Shown: positions 44,424 through 55,510, counted from the first letter of the stretch. The stretch is 64,000 nt of DNA from Agrobacterium sp. RAC06 (GCF_001713475.1 NZ_CP016499.1:3068501-3132500), one strand, 5' to 3'. The notes: generated by a model from the letters alone, not told the origin. Numbers and translations: made by a program.

Positions 44424-45929
44424 TCAGAGCGTGGCACCGAGGTGCCACGGCACGAATTCGTTGTCGCCGTAGCCGAAGAGCTCGCTCTTGGTCTTCTGGC
44501 CCGAGGCGGTCTCGATGATCAGGTCGAAGATGTCGCGGCCAAGCCCGGAGACGCTGGCATCACCCGTGGCAATGACGCCGCAATCGATGTCCATGTCCTC
44601 TTCCATCGACTTGTAGAGCGCGGTGTTGCTCGTCAGCTTGATGGAGGGCACGGGACGCGAGCCGAAGCAGGAGCCGCGGCCGGTGGTGAAGGCAATCACA
44701 TTGGCGCCGCCTGCCACCTGGCCGGTCGCCGAGACAGGATCGTAGCCGGGCGTGTCCATGAAAACGAGGCCGTGCTCGGTGACGCGTTCCGCGTAATTGT
44801 AAACGGCGGTCAGCGGCGAGCGTCCGCCCTTGGCGACCGCACCGAGCGACTTTTCGAGAATGGTGGTGAGGCCGCCCTTCTTGTTGCCGGGCGAGGGATT
44901 GTTGTCGAGGGAGGCGCCGTGCTGGGCGACATAAGCCTCCCACCAGGAGATCAGCCCGTCGAGCTTGACTGCGACCTCTTCGTTCACGGCGCGGCTGCGC
45001 AGCAGATGTTCGGCGCCATAAATCTCCGAGGTTTCGGAGAGGATCGCCGTACCGCCGGCGCCGGCCAGAATGTCGACAGCGACGCCGAGTGCCGGATTTG
45101 CGGTAATTCCGGAAAGGCCATCCGAGCCGCCGCATTGCAGGCCGACGATGATCTCGCTGACGGAGATCGGTTCGCGGCGCATTATGCCGACTTCAGCTGC
45201 GATCTCTTTCAGAATCGAAAGGGCGTTCTCGACCGCGCGGCGCGAGCCGCCAGCGTCCTGGATGTTGAAGTGACGCTTGGAGGCGCCGGCGCCGCTCTGG
45301 CCATAGAGGGTGAGCTGGTTCACCTCGCAGCCGAGACCAACCATCAGCACGCCGCCGAAATTCACATGCCTCGTGTAGCCGGCTATTGTTCTGTGCAGCG
45401 TGCGCATGCCGTCGCCGGTCGAGCTCATGCCGCAGCCCTGATCATGGACGATCGGCACGAAGCCGTCGATGCCCTCGTAATGCGGCAGGATAGTGCGGTT
45501 GGCGGCATCCGCGATCGCCCGACAGACGGTGGTGGAACAGTTCACGCTGGCGATGATGCCGATATAGTTGCGGGTGGCAGCGCGTCCGTCGGCGCGGCGA
45601 TAGCCCATGAAGGTGCGGCCCTTGTCGGCAGCCGTCGCCGTTTCGGGCTGGGCGAGGCCGCTGACCGAGAGGCGATCTTCATCGAAGGCGAGATTGTGGG
45701 AATGGACGTGGTCGCCGGCTGCAATGTCCGTGGTCGCGCGGCCGATCGCCTGGGCATATTTGACGACAGGCTCGCCTTTGTGGATGGCACGGACCGCCAC
45801 CTTGTGGCCAGGATCAATTTTCGCCGCTGCCGGCGCGCCGCCCGGCAGGACATGCCCGGCGTCGATTGCAACAGTGGTCACGGCAACATTGTCGTCCTGC
45901 GACAGCAGGATACAGGCTGGTTTCGACAC
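44424..45929 (-). CDS. uxaA: UxaA family altronate dehydratase
   Basis: A 501-residue dehydratase. The N-terminal SAF domain (about 15-95: DNVAVTTVAIDAG, HVHSHNLAF) is followed by the large UxaA domain (FMGYRRADGRAATRNYIGIIASVNCS, HDQGCGM, LQCGGSDGLSGITANPALG). It converts D-altronate to 2-keto-3-deoxy-D-gluconate. The GTG start at 45929 has GGGAGA upstream and gives the standard length; the open frame runs 65 codons further. It is the first gene of a uxaA-AKR-mutarotase transcript. Confidence 0.93.
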   Translation of the reverse strand: MSKPACILLSQDDNVAVTTVAIDAGHVLPGGAPAAAKIDPGHKVAVRAIHKGEPVVKYAQAIGRATTDIAAGDHVHSHNLAFDEDRLSVSGLAQPETATAADKGRTFMGYRRADGRAATRNYIGIIASVNCSTTVCRAIADAANRTILPHYEGIDGFVPIVHDQGCGMSSTGDGMRTLHRTIAGYTRHVNFGGVLMVGLGCEVNQLTLYGQSGAGASKRHFNIQDAGGSRRAVENALSILKEIAAEVGIMRREPISVSEIIVGLQCGGSDGLSGITANPALGVAVDILAGAGGTAILSETSEIYGAEHLLRSRAVNEEVAVKLDGLISWWEAYVAQHGASLDNNPSPGNKKGGLTTILEKSLGAVAKGGRSPLTAVYNYAERVTEHGLVFMDTPGYDPVSATGQVAGGANVIAFTTGRGSCFGSRPVPSIKLTSNTALYKSMEEDMDIDCGVIATGDASVSGLGRDIFDLIIETASGQKTKSELFGYGDNEFVPWHLGATL

Positions 45930-45977
45930 CCGATGTTTCTCCCATGCGTCCGGCGATACCGGATCCTGTGTTTTGTC

Positions 45978-46026
45978 TTTTATCGGCAATAGACAGTTTC
46001 TCGTCAATGGGTATGATATCGATAAA
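45978..46026. promoter_or_regulatory. Operator-like sites in the uxaA/regulator gap
   Basis: The 250-base divergent gap holds TTTTATCG (45978-45985) and TATCGATA followed by AA (46017-46026). Both match parts of the TTTTATCGATAAAA palindrome before the sugar importer. They are placed to control both uxaA and the regulator gene. Confidence 0.5.
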
Positions 46027-46179
46027 GAACAATTTGCTCCAGCTCGGAGCGGGAGGAACACATACCCTTGTCGAAGGAGAGGAAGCCCGCCGCAATCGGT
46101 GGTTTTCATTGCGCGGGTTCGCATCTTGCGCCAAGAGGCAAAAGACCGAAGCGCCAGATAACATCAACCAGGCAGATCC

Positions 46180-47067
46180 ATGGCCAAGCAGAACACCGTC
46201 TTCAAGGATGCTTACAACCGCACGCTGAAGCTGATCGAGGAAACAGATACGCTTCCCTCGGAGCCGGAGCTCGGCGGTCTGTTAAGCGTCAGCCGGACCA
46301 CAGTGCGGGCCGTTCTGACGCGTCTCGGTGAGGTCGGGCTGGTGGCCTGGGACAAGCGGTCGAAGACGGTGTTGCGACGGCCGGTCGAGAACGACTATTT
46401 CCCCGACGAGGAGACGAACTCGTTGTCGGAGATCATCGAGCGAAGCTTCATGCGCCGGATCCTGGCAGGGGGCGCACAGCCGGGCATGCAGATCAACGAG
46501 CTGGAACTGGCCCGCGAGATCGGCATTGGAACGACCAGCGTGCGGGAATTCCTTATCCGCTTCAGCCGGTTCGGGCTGATCGAGAAACGGCCGAACAGCC
46601 ATTGGGTGCTGAAGGGCTTTACCCGTGAGTTTGCGCTCGAACTCACCGAAGTCCGCGAGATGTTCGAACTGCGCTCTGCGGCTGCTTTCGTGCATCTGGC
46701 GGCGGATCATCCGGCCTGGGCGGAGTTGAAGACCGTCGAGGCACAGCACCATGCATTGTTGGCCGAGATCGACACCCGCTATACGGAGTTTTCGGAGCTC
46801 GACGAGCGGTTCCACCTGCTCGTCCAGAAGGCCTCGAGCAACCGCTTCATCATCGATTTTTACGACATCATCGCGATCGTCTTCCACTACCACTACCAGT
46901 GGAACAAGACGAATGCGCGGGCGCGCAACCAGCGAGCGCTGGAAGAGCATCTCGACTACATCAGCGCGCTCTTTTCCCGCGATCCGGCGGCGATCCAGAA
47001 GGCCTGCCGGCAGCACCTGAAATCGGCGCGCGAAACATTGCTGCAATCCATCCAGGAGCCTGCCTGA
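46180..47067 (+). CDS. GntR-family regulator with two winged-helix domains and FCD
   Basis: A 295-residue regulator. A first helix-turn-helix is at about 20-65 (LPSEPELGGLLSVSRTTVRAVLTRLGEVGLV). A second full GntR-type one is at about 85-150 (RILAGGAQPGMQI, LAREIGIGTTSVREFLIRF). An FCD effector domain fills about 155-290. GntR proteins usually have one DNA-binding domain, so this is a two-headed form. It is divergent from uxaA and followed 3 bases later by the reductase gene, so it very probably regulates the sugar-acid pathway. Confidence 0.88.
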   Translation: MAKQNTVFKDAYNRTLKLIEETDTLPSEPELGGLLSVSRTTVRAVLTRLGEVGLVAWDKRSKTVLRRPVENDYFPDEETNSLSEIIERSFMRRILAGGAQPGMQINELELAREIGIGTTSVREFLIRFSRFGLIEKRPNSHWVLKGFTREFALELTEVREMFELRSAAAFVHLAADHPAWAELKTVEAQHHALLAEIDTRYTEFSELDERFHLLVQKASSNRFIIDFYDIIAIVFHYHYQWNKTNARARNQRALEEHLDYISALFSRDPAAIQKACRQHLKSARETLLQSIQEPA

Positions 47068-47070
47068 GCC

Positions 47071-48159
47071 ATGACGACGCCCATCCTGCAATTCGGCACG
47101 AGCCGATTTCTCCAGGCGCATGCCGATCTCTTCGTCAGCGAAGCCATGGAGGCGGATAAGGCGCTGGGACCGATCACCGTGGTGCAGACGTCGGGTGATC
47201 CCACCCGAGCCGGACGGATCGGGGCGCTGTCTGCCCCGGATGGCTTTCCGGTGATCATCCGGGGGCTGGAGGAGGGGCAGCCTGTCGAGCGAGAGCTCAG
47301 GGTACGATCCGTGACGCGGTCGCTCTCGACGTCCAGTGACTGGGCCGAGGTGAGGCGTGTGTTCATGGAGGAGGCGAGGGTCGTGCTGAGCAATACCGGA
47401 GACAAGGGGTACGCCCTCGTCGAGGGGGACAGTGTCGACGGGGTTCCGCGCTCCTTTCCGATGAAGCTACTGGCGCTCCTTCACGCGCGCTTTCGCGGCG
47501 GCGCGATGCCGTTGACGATATTGCCCTGCGAGTTGATCTCGCGAAATGGCGAGGTGCTGCGGGACCTGATCGTCGATCTTGCGAGCCGCCATGTTCCCGA
47601 CGCGACCTTCGTGTCCTGGCTTTCGGAGCGGGTCATCTGGGGCAACACGCTGGTCGATCGCATCGTGTCCGAGCCGATCGAGCCGGCGGGGGCGATCGCG
47701 GAGCCGTATGCGATCTGGGCGATCGAACGCCAGGCAGGGCTGACGCTGCCCTGCGAGCATCCCTGCATCAAGCTCGTTGACGACCTGACGCCTTATGAGC
47801 GGCTGAAGCTGCATATCCTCAACCTTGGCCATACTGTGTTGGCCGATCGCTGGCTGAAGGACGGTCGCCCCGGCGGGGAATGCGTGAAAGATATTCTTGC
47901 CGATCCCGCGATCCGGTCGGAACTCGAGTTGATCTACCGAGAAGAGGTTGTCCCTGGTTTTCGCCGGCATGGTCTTGGCGACGAGGCCGAGGCCTATGTC
48001 GCGACCACGCTCGAGCGTTTTCTCAATCCCTATCTGGACCACAGATTGTGCGATATCGCTGGCAACCACGCAGAAAAGACCGTCCGCCGCATCATCGGTT
48101 TCAAGGACTGGTGCCCTGACGTCGCCATGCCGAAGCTTTCGGCGATTGCCGCTCGATAA
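47071..48159 (+). CDS. Mannitol dehydrogenase-family oxidoreductase, tagaturonate/mannonate reductase-like
   Basis: A 362-residue NAD-dependent polyol dehydrogenase. The N-terminal Rossmann start is ILQFGTSRFLQAHADLF; the C-terminal domain has the catalytic Lys/Asn/His set in RLKLHILNLGHT. The protein is shorter than E. coli UxaB, but of the same family. Next to UxaA the likely reaction is D-tagaturonate to D-altronate; fructuronate/mannonate is the alternative. It is in an operon with the two-headed GntR regulator. Confidence 0.85.
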   Translation: MTTPILQFGTSRFLQAHADLFVSEAMEADKALGPITVVQTSGDPTRAGRIGALSAPDGFPVIIRGLEEGQPVERELRVRSVTRSLSTSSDWAEVRRVFMEEARVVLSNTGDKGYALVEGDSVDGVPRSFPMKLLALLHARFRGGAMPLTILPCELISRNGEVLRDLIVDLASRHVPDATFVSWLSERVIWGNTLVDRIVSEPIEPAGAIAEPYAIWAIERQAGLTLPCEHPCIKLVDDLTPYERLKLHILNLGHTVLADRWLKDGRPGGECVKDILADPAIRSELELIYREEVVPGFRRHGLGDEAEAYVATTLERFLNPYLDHRLCDIAGNHAEKTVRRIIGFKDWCPDVAMPKLSAIAAR

Positions 48160-48171
48160 CGGCATGGCTGC

Positions 48172-49095
48172 TCAGGTCGGCGGCGCCCCTTTCGAGCGCA
48201 TGCGACGACGGAAGGCGGTCGGCTTTTCGACAAAACGCTGGCTGAAGGCCTCGTAGAAGCGAGAGACCGATCCGAAGCCGCTTTCGAAGGCGACGTCGGT
48301 GATCGAGAGGTCGGTCGAGATCAGCAGGGACTGTGCGGTGTCGAGGCGGTGGCGCACGATCGCCTGGTTGATCGTGTGGCCCACGGCGCGCTTGAAGATC
48401 GACATTGCGTAGTTCGGGTGAAGGCCCACCGCATTGCCCACGTCATCTGCGGAGATGTTTTCGAGCGCATGTTCGGCGATGAAGCGCAGCATGCGCTCGA
48501 TGTGTTCGACGCGCTCGCTGTCATTGGCGCTGAAGCTGGCAATCGCCGAGCCTTCTTCGCGCAGATCCCGCCAGCCGTCGCGCTCGATCCTGAGAACGCG
48601 TGCCGTCAATTCGTTTCGCACGATTTCGGTCAGGTTCTCGTCGCCGGCCAGAAGTTCCTCGCGCCAGCGCTGAAAGATATCACGGTCCCAGGAACGGATC
48701 TCGAGCGCTTCAATCATCGCGCCGCGAAACACGGCATCGCGGAAACGGCTCAGATTGGCGAGGCCGAGGAAGACGGACATCGGCACGTAAAGGCAGACGA
48801 AGCGTGTGCCTTCCTGTCTGTCGATCACTTGATGCGGGATCATGCCCCAGAAGAGGCAAAGGCGACCCTCGTCCACCGTCAATTCACGGCCATCGAACCA
48901 GTAGGTCATGTGGCCCGATAGAACGAAGTTGAGCTCGATCTGGCTGTGCATGTGCGGGCCTGCCATCCGCTGGACCGTCAGATTTTCGCCAGCACAAAAC
49001 CGGTGATCGCCGAAGATGACGAGCGGGTGTCGCGGGTCATGATCCGGATGGACCGGGACGGACTCGTCCTCCAGAAGCGGCTTCACATGTTCCAA
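48172..49095 (-). CDS. AraC-family transcriptional regulator
   Basis: A 307-residue regulator. An N-terminal cupin sugar-binding domain (about 25-150: HMHSQIELNFVLSGHMTYWFDG, the arabinose-sensor style) is followed by a C-terminal double helix-turn-helix (about 195-300: VGLHPNYAMSIFKRAVGHTINQAIVRHRLDTAQSLL and ITDVAFESGFGSVSRFYEAF). It is divergent from the galactoside ABC operon and most likely its activator, with a galactose-containing ligand inferred. Confidence 0.93.
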   Translation of the reverse strand: MEHVKPLLEDESVPVHPDHDPRHPLVIFGDHRFCAGENLTVQRMAGPHMHSQIELNFVLSGHMTYWFDGRELTVDEGRLCLFWGMIPHQVIDRQEGTRFVCLYVPMSVFLGLANLSRFRDAVFRGAMIEALEIRSWDRDIFQRWREELLAGDENLTEIVRNELTARVLRIERDGWRDLREEGSAIASFSANDSERVEHIERMLRFIAEHALENISADDVGNAVGLHPNYAMSIFKRAVGHTINQAIVRHRLDTAQSLLISTDLSITDVAFESGFGSVSRFYEAFSQRFVEKPTAFRRRMRSKGAPPT

Positions 49096-49245
49096 ATCTT
49101 AGGATCCCGGAAAAGTTCGGTGAAAACTCGGTAGATTATTACGGGTTTGAATCGGATGATCAAGCAGAGCTGAGAAATCCGCTCCGGTGGGATCCGGGGC
49201 TAGAGCTCCGGAAATGCCAAGCATAACGGTCATAGGGAGGAAAAC

Positions 49246-50478
49246 ATGACCTTTTTCAAAAGCCTGAGCGCGATCGCTCTGGGTGCAGTCCTGCTGTCGT
49301 CCACCGCGTTTGCCGGTGAAATCACCCTCAACTCGAACCATTCCGACCCGGCGCCGAAAAAGGCGATCGAGGATCTGATCGCGGATTTCCAGGCGGCCAA
49401 TCCGGACATCACGGTCAAGTGGAACAATTTCGACCACGAGGGCTACAAGTCCGCGATCCGCAACTTCCTGACCGCCGACGCGCCTGACGTCGTTTCCTGG
49501 TTCGCCGGCAACCGCATGGAGCCCTTCGTCAAGGCGGGTCTCTTCGAAGACGTGACCGACGTATGGGAAGCCAATGGCCTCAACGACCAGCTGAAGTCCG
49601 CTGCACCTTCGATGACCATCGACGGCAAGAAGTGGGGCGTTCCCTATACCTATTACCAGTGGGGTATCTATTACCGTAAGGATATCTTCGCCGAGCAGGG
49701 TATCGAGCCGCCGAAGACCTGGGCCGAGTTCCTGGCGGCCAGCGAAAAGCTGAAGTCGGCCGGCATCACCCCGATCACCATCGGCACCAAGGCACTCTGG
49801 CCGACGGGCGGCTGGTTCGACTATCTGAACCTGCGCGTCAATGGCTACGAATTCCACATGGAGCTGACCTCGGGCAAGGTTCCCTACACCGACCCGCGTG
49901 TGAAGGCCGTGTTCGAAAAGTGGGGCGAACTGGTCAAGGCCGGCTACTTCAATGAAAACCATGCCGCGATCGACTGGCAGGATGCAATCCCGCAGATGGT
50001 CCAGGGCAAGGCTGCGATGTATCTGATGGGCAACTTCGCCGTTGCCACGATGAAGGACGGCGGACTGAAGGAAGAGCAGATCGGCTTCATGCAGTTCCCG
50101 GAAATCACTGCCGGCATTCCGATGGCAGAGGAAGCGCCGACCGACACCTTCCACATCCCGTCGGGTGCGAAGAACAAGGAAGATGCGAAGAAGTTCCTCG
50201 CCTTCGTTGCTTCGCCGGCTGCGCAGTCGAAGATGAATGCCACGCTCGGCCAGCTGCCGGTGAACAACCAGTCGGAAAAGCCGGCTGATCCGTTCCTGCA
50301 GGCCGGTTTCGAGATGCTGTCCAACGCCTATGCGCTGGCGCAGTTCTACGATCGTGACGCCGATGCCGAAATGGCAAAGGCCGGCATGGAAGGCTTCCAG
50401 GAATTCATGGTCAAGCCTGAGCGTCTGGACGCCATACTGGAGCGCCTCGAAAAGGTTCGCGCCCGCGTCTACAAGTAA
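49246..50478 (+). CDS. Galactoside ABC transporter substrate-binding protein
   Basis: A 410-residue periplasmic solute-binding protein of family 1 (maltose/UgpB type). A signal peptide (1-23, ending STAFA) is followed by motifs FQAANPDITVKWNNFDH, DAPDVVSWFAGNRM, GVPYTYYQWGIYYRKD and KAAMYLMGNFAV. The upstream region has a clear GGGAGG ribosome-binding sequence. As first gene of the operon with alpha- and beta-galactosidase, it probably binds galactosides such as raffinose or melibiose. Confidence 0.92.
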   Translation: MTFFKSLSAIALGAVLLSSTAFAGEITLNSNHSDPAPKKAIEDLIADFQAANPDITVKWNNFDHEGYKSAIRNFLTADAPDVVSWFAGNRMEPFVKAGLFEDVTDVWEANGLNDQLKSAAPSMTIDGKKWGVPYTYYQWGIYYRKDIFAEQGIEPPKTWAEFLAASEKLKSAGITPITIGTKALWPTGGWFDYLNLRVNGYEFHMELTSGKVPYTDPRVKAVFEKWGELVKAGYFNENHAAIDWQDAIPQMVQGKAAMYLMGNFAVATMKDGGLKEEQIGFMQFPEITAGIPMAEEAPTDTFHIPSGAKNKEDAKKFLAFVASPAAQSKMNATLGQLPVNNQSEKPADPFLQAGFEMLSNAYALAQFYDRDADAEMAKAGMEGFQEFMVKPERLDAILERLEKVRARVYK

Positions 50479-50564
50479 GCCATAGAGCTCCCTGCGCCGG
50501 GTGCTGTGGGTCTCCCTGGGCCCATGGCATCCGGTTGCCGTTCCCATTCCTCAGAGGTGCCGCC

Positions 50565-51473
50565 ATGAGCAACACCGTTTCCCCGGCTTCCGGTTTCTGG
50601 AAGCGCAATCAGCAGACGCTCGCGCCGCTTCTTTTCCTCGCGCCCGGCATGCTGATGTTCGTGATCTATGTTCTGGTCCCGATCTTTCAGTCGATCTGGA
50701 TCAGCTTCCACGACTGGGACGGCCTGGGCGCAATGACATGGATCGGCGTGGGCAATTACGTCGAATTGCTCGATGACGATTCCTTCTACGTCTCGCTCGA
50801 AAACAATCTCATCTGGCTGGTTCTCTATCTTCTTGCGATCCCGGCGGGTCTGGCGGTCGCGCTGTTCCTCAACCAGACGGTCACCGGCATTCGGCTCTAC
50901 AAGTCGTTGTTCTTCTTCCCCTTCGTGATCAGCCAGGTGGTTGTCGGCCTGATGTTCACCTGGTTCTACGCGCCCGACTTCGGTCTGTTCTCCAAGCTCT
51001 TGGAAATGGTCACCGGCGAACAATTCGCCGTGCTCGCCGACGAGCGCTTCGTGACCTATGGTATCATCGTCGCCGGTCTCTGGCCGCAGACGGCCTACTG
51101 CATGATCCTCTACCTGACGGGTCTCAACAACATCAATCCAGAGCAGGTCGAAGCTGCCCGCATGGATGGCGCCAAGGGCCTGAAGCTCCTCTGGTATGTG
51201 ATCCTGCCGCAGCTTGCGCCTGCAACCTTCATTGCCATGGTGGTGACGGTCATCGGTTCTCTGCGCTCCTTCGACCTCGTGTCGATCATGACCGCCGGCG
51301 GCCCTTACGGATCGAGCCAGGTTCTCTCCTACTTCATGTATGAGCAGGCGCTCTCCGAATATGGCTTCCGCATGGGTTACGGTGCATCGATCGCGGTCGT
51401 GCTGTTCCTCATCATGATGGTCTTCATCTCGCTCTTCATCGTCCGCATGCTCGCTCAGGAAAGGAACGCCTAA
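50565..51473 (+). CDS. Sugar ABC transporter permease (MalF/UgpA type)
   Basis: A 302-residue inner-membrane protein with six hydrophobic segments. The EAA loop EAARMDGAKGLKLLWYVILPQL (about 195-216) contacts the ATPase. Start at 50565 (MSNTVSPASGF) with AGAGGTG upstream. The next permease starts on its stop codon (TAATG). Confidence 0.94.
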   Translation: MSNTVSPASGFWKRNQQTLAPLLFLAPGMLMFVIYVLVPIFQSIWISFHDWDGLGAMTWIGVGNYVELLDDDSFYVSLENNLIWLVLYLLAIPAGLAVALFLNQTVTGIRLYKSLFFFPFVISQVVVGLMFTWFYAPDFGLFSKLLEMVTGEQFAVLADERFVTYGIIVAGLWPQTAYCMILYLTGLNNINPEQVEAARMDGAKGLKLLWYVILPQLAPATFIAMVVTVIGSLRSFDLVSIMTAGGPYGSSQVLSYFMYEQALSEYGFRMGYGASIAVVLFLIMMVFISLFIVRMLAQERNA

Positions 51474-52324
51474 TGTTCCCCACTCCGATCCAGAAGGCCT
51501 CGCCATTCGCGCAGACGGCCTACAAGATCCTGCTGCCGGTGGCGCTCGTCCTCTGGCTGTTGCCCTTGATCGGCGTTGCGATCACCTCGGTTCGTCCGGC
51601 CGGTGACTTGGCTGCCGGCAACTACTTTGGCATTCCTTCGGGCTTTGCCGGTTTCGAGAACTATTCGGCCGTCTTCAACAACTCGCCGATCGGCTACTAC
51701 ATCCTGAATTCGTTCAAGGTCACGATCCCGACGGTGATCGGCGCGGTGGCGCTCTCCTGCCTCACCGGCTTTGCGCTCGCGGTCTACAAGTTCAAGGGCA
51801 ATCTGATCCTGTTCTTCATGTTCGTCGCCGGCAATTTCATCCCGTTCCAGATCCTTATGGTTCCGGTTCGCGACATGACTCTGCGCGCGGGTCTCTACGA
51901 CACCACGATGGGCCTCGTACTCTTCCATGTCGCCTTCCAGACCGGATTCTGCACGCTGTTCATGCGCAATTTCATCAAAGGGCTGCCCTTTGCGCTGATC
52001 GAATCGGCGCGGGTCGAGGGTGTCTCCGAATGGCGGATTTTCCGCTACATTGTGCTGCCGCTGATGCGGCCGGCGATCGCTGCCTTGTCCGTTCTGATCT
52101 TCACCTTCGTCTGGAACGACTACTTCTGGGCAACCGTGCTCGTGCAGGGCCAGCATGCCATGCCGGTGACAGCAGGTCTCTATTCGCTGAACGGCCAGTG
52201 GGTTGCCGCCTGGCATCTCGTCTCTGCCGGTTCGATCGTGGCAGCGCTGCCGCCGGTCGCCATGTTCTTCCTCATGCAGCGCCACTTCATTGCCGGCCTC
52301 ACACTCGGAGCGACCAAGGGATGA
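51473..52324 (+). CDS. Sugar ABC transporter permease (MalG/UgpE type)
   Basis: A 283-residue inner-membrane protein with six hydrophobic segments. The EAA loop is ESARVEGVSEWRIFRYIVLPLM (about 180-201). It pairs with the previous permease. Its TGA overlaps the alpha-galactosidase ATG (ATGA). Confidence 0.94.
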   Translation: MFPTPIQKASPFAQTAYKILLPVALVLWLLPLIGVAITSVRPAGDLAAGNYFGIPSGFAGFENYSAVFNNSPIGYYILNSFKVTIPTVIGAVALSCLTGFALAVYKFKGNLILFFMFVAGNFIPFQILMVPVRDMTLRAGLYDTTMGLVLFHVAFQTGFCTLFMRNFIKGLPFALIESARVEGVSEWRIFRYIVLPLMRPAIAALSVLIFTFVWNDYFWATVLVQGQHAMPVTAGLYSLNGQWVAAWHLVSAGSIVAALPPVAMFFLMQRHFIAGLTLGATKG

Positions 52325-54418
52325 GTGAAATCGTCATCATCGATTCAGGCCAGCTGGCGCTGAGCCTCCGCCTGCCGGCGCTTGGCATGCCGGAGATCCT
52401 GTCCTTCGGTGCGGAGCCTGTAGACGCTGATCCGCTGTTCGAGATCGAGCGCTCCAGCCGGGTCAACGGCATGGACGTGGCCGTGCCCTCGAACGTGCTC
52501 CTGCCGACGGGTGGCATGGGCTTCTTTGGCTGGCCGGCGATTGCAGGTCACCGCGGGGGCCGCGATTTCGTGGCGCAGTTCGGCGGCTGGACGGTCATTC
52601 GCGACGGCAATCAGACGGTGCTGAAAGCTGTCGATTCGGTCGCCCGGCTCGGCATTGCCATCACGCTCACCGCGCATAACTCCGGCCTGATCTCGATGGC
52701 GCCGGAACTCAGGAATCTGGGCGATGCGGATTACCAGCTTGATCGCTGCATGGCGGCGACCTTCCTCGCGCCTGCCGGGGATTTACAGGTGATGAGCTTC
52801 ACCGGCATCTGGGGGCGCGAGTTCCAGACGCGGCGGGAGCTTCTCGGTAATGGCGCCTGGATCCAGGAAAACCGTCGCGGTCGCACCTCGCATGACCGTT
52901 TCCCGATGCTGTTTATCGAAAGCGAGGCCCAGATCTTTGGCGTCACGCTCGGCTTCAGCGGCAACCACCAGATGGTGATTGACCGGACCGATGACGGACG
53001 GCGCCTCGTGCATCTCGGTGAGCTGTTCGAGCCGGGCGAAATCATCCTCGGACCGGGCGAGAGCTATGAAAGCCCGATTGCCTATGCAGGCGCCGACACG
53101 GAAGACTTCCATGCCTTCGTGCGCGAAGAACTTACCACCTGGCCAGGCGGTAAGATGAGCCCGCGCCCGGTGACGCTGAACACCTGGGAAGGCAACTACT
53201 TCGACCACCGGATGGACAGCCTGAAGGCGCAAGCGACCGCGGCAGCCGAACTTGGCATCGAGCGATTCGTGCTCGACGACGGCTGGTTCGGCAAGCGCGA
53301 CAACGACACCACGAGCCTCGGCGACTGGGATATCGATGCGCGCAAATATCCCGATGGCCTGAAGCCGCTGGTGGATCACGTGACCGGGCTCGGCATGCAG
53401 TTCGGCATCTGGTTCGAGCCTGAGATGGTGAACCCGGTTTCGGAGCTCTACAAGGCGCATCCCGACTGGGCGCTGACGATCGAGGGCCGTCCGGTCCTCG
53501 AATCGCGCACCCAGCTGGTGCTGGATCTGACGCGTCCCGAAGTCTCCGACTATCTCTTCGGCAAGATCGACGCGGTGCTGTCCAACCATGCCGTCTCCTA
53601 CATCAAGTGGGACATGAACCGAGATCTGACGCATGCGGCCGGTCGCGACGGCAAGGCGAAGACTGCCGCCCAGACGCGTGCCGTCTATGCGCTGATGGAC
53701 CGCATCCGTGCCGCTCATCCCAATGTCGAAATCGAAAGCTGCGCTTCCGGTGGCGGACGTATCGATTACGGCGCCTTGAAGCGCACCCATCGCGTCTGGA
53801 CGTCCGATTGCACGGATGCGCTGGAACGGCTGGAAATCCAGCGCGGCGCTTCGGTCTTCGTGCCGCCGGAAATTCTCGGCAGTCACATCTCGGCCTCGCC
53901 GAACCATCAGACAGGTCGTCGCCACACGCTTGCCTTCCGGGCGCTCGTGGCCATCGCCTATCATCTCGGGGTGGAGCTCAACCCGCTCGAACTCACCGAT
54001 GAGGAGCGCGACGAACTCAAGGTCTATATCGAGACCTACAAGCGGCTGCGCGATCTCTTCCATGCACCGGGCGCCAGCTTCCGCATGGAGCCGCTCGACG
54101 GTCGCTATGTCTGGGGTGCGGCTTCGGCCGAGAAGATCGTGGTCATCGTCGCCCAGGGACCGCAGATGGTGGGCGAACAGCCAGCACCTCTGCGTCTGCC
54201 CGATGAGGTCACCCAGTTCGGTGGCCAGTGGCGGATCAAGACCGTGCTGCCGGCAGAACCGCAATTCATCCGTATCTCCGAGGGCCAGAAAGCGCTGCTT
54301 TCCGGTGCCGTCACCTTCGCGCTTTCCAGTGCCGGACTTGCCGGCCTGCCGCTGCCGATGCTGACGCCCGAAAGCGCGCTTCTCCTCGAACTCGAACCGA
54401 TCAAGGGAGGCAAGACCC

Positions 54419-54426
<8 letters not shown>
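52321..54426 (+). CDS. Alpha-galactosidase, GH36
   Basis: A 701-residue retaining alpha-galactosidase. An N-terminal beta-sandwich is followed by the catalytic barrel with nucleophile Asp431 (YIKWDMNRD) and probable acid/base Asp496 (WTSDCTD). ESCASGGGRIDYG and LDDGWFGKRD are further signature segments. There is no signal peptide, so it cuts imported alpha-galactosides in the cytoplasm. The start at 52321 overlaps the permease stop; a longer open frame inside the permease gene is discarded. The 3' end overlaps the ATPase gene by 8 bases. Confidence 0.95.

Positions 54427-55509
<1,083 letters not shown>

Positions 55510-55510
<1 letters not shown>

Noticed and set aside
52030..52320. N-terminal extension of the alpha-galactosidase
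   Set aside because: It is inside the permease gene in another frame; GH36 proteins begin at the ATG at 52321.
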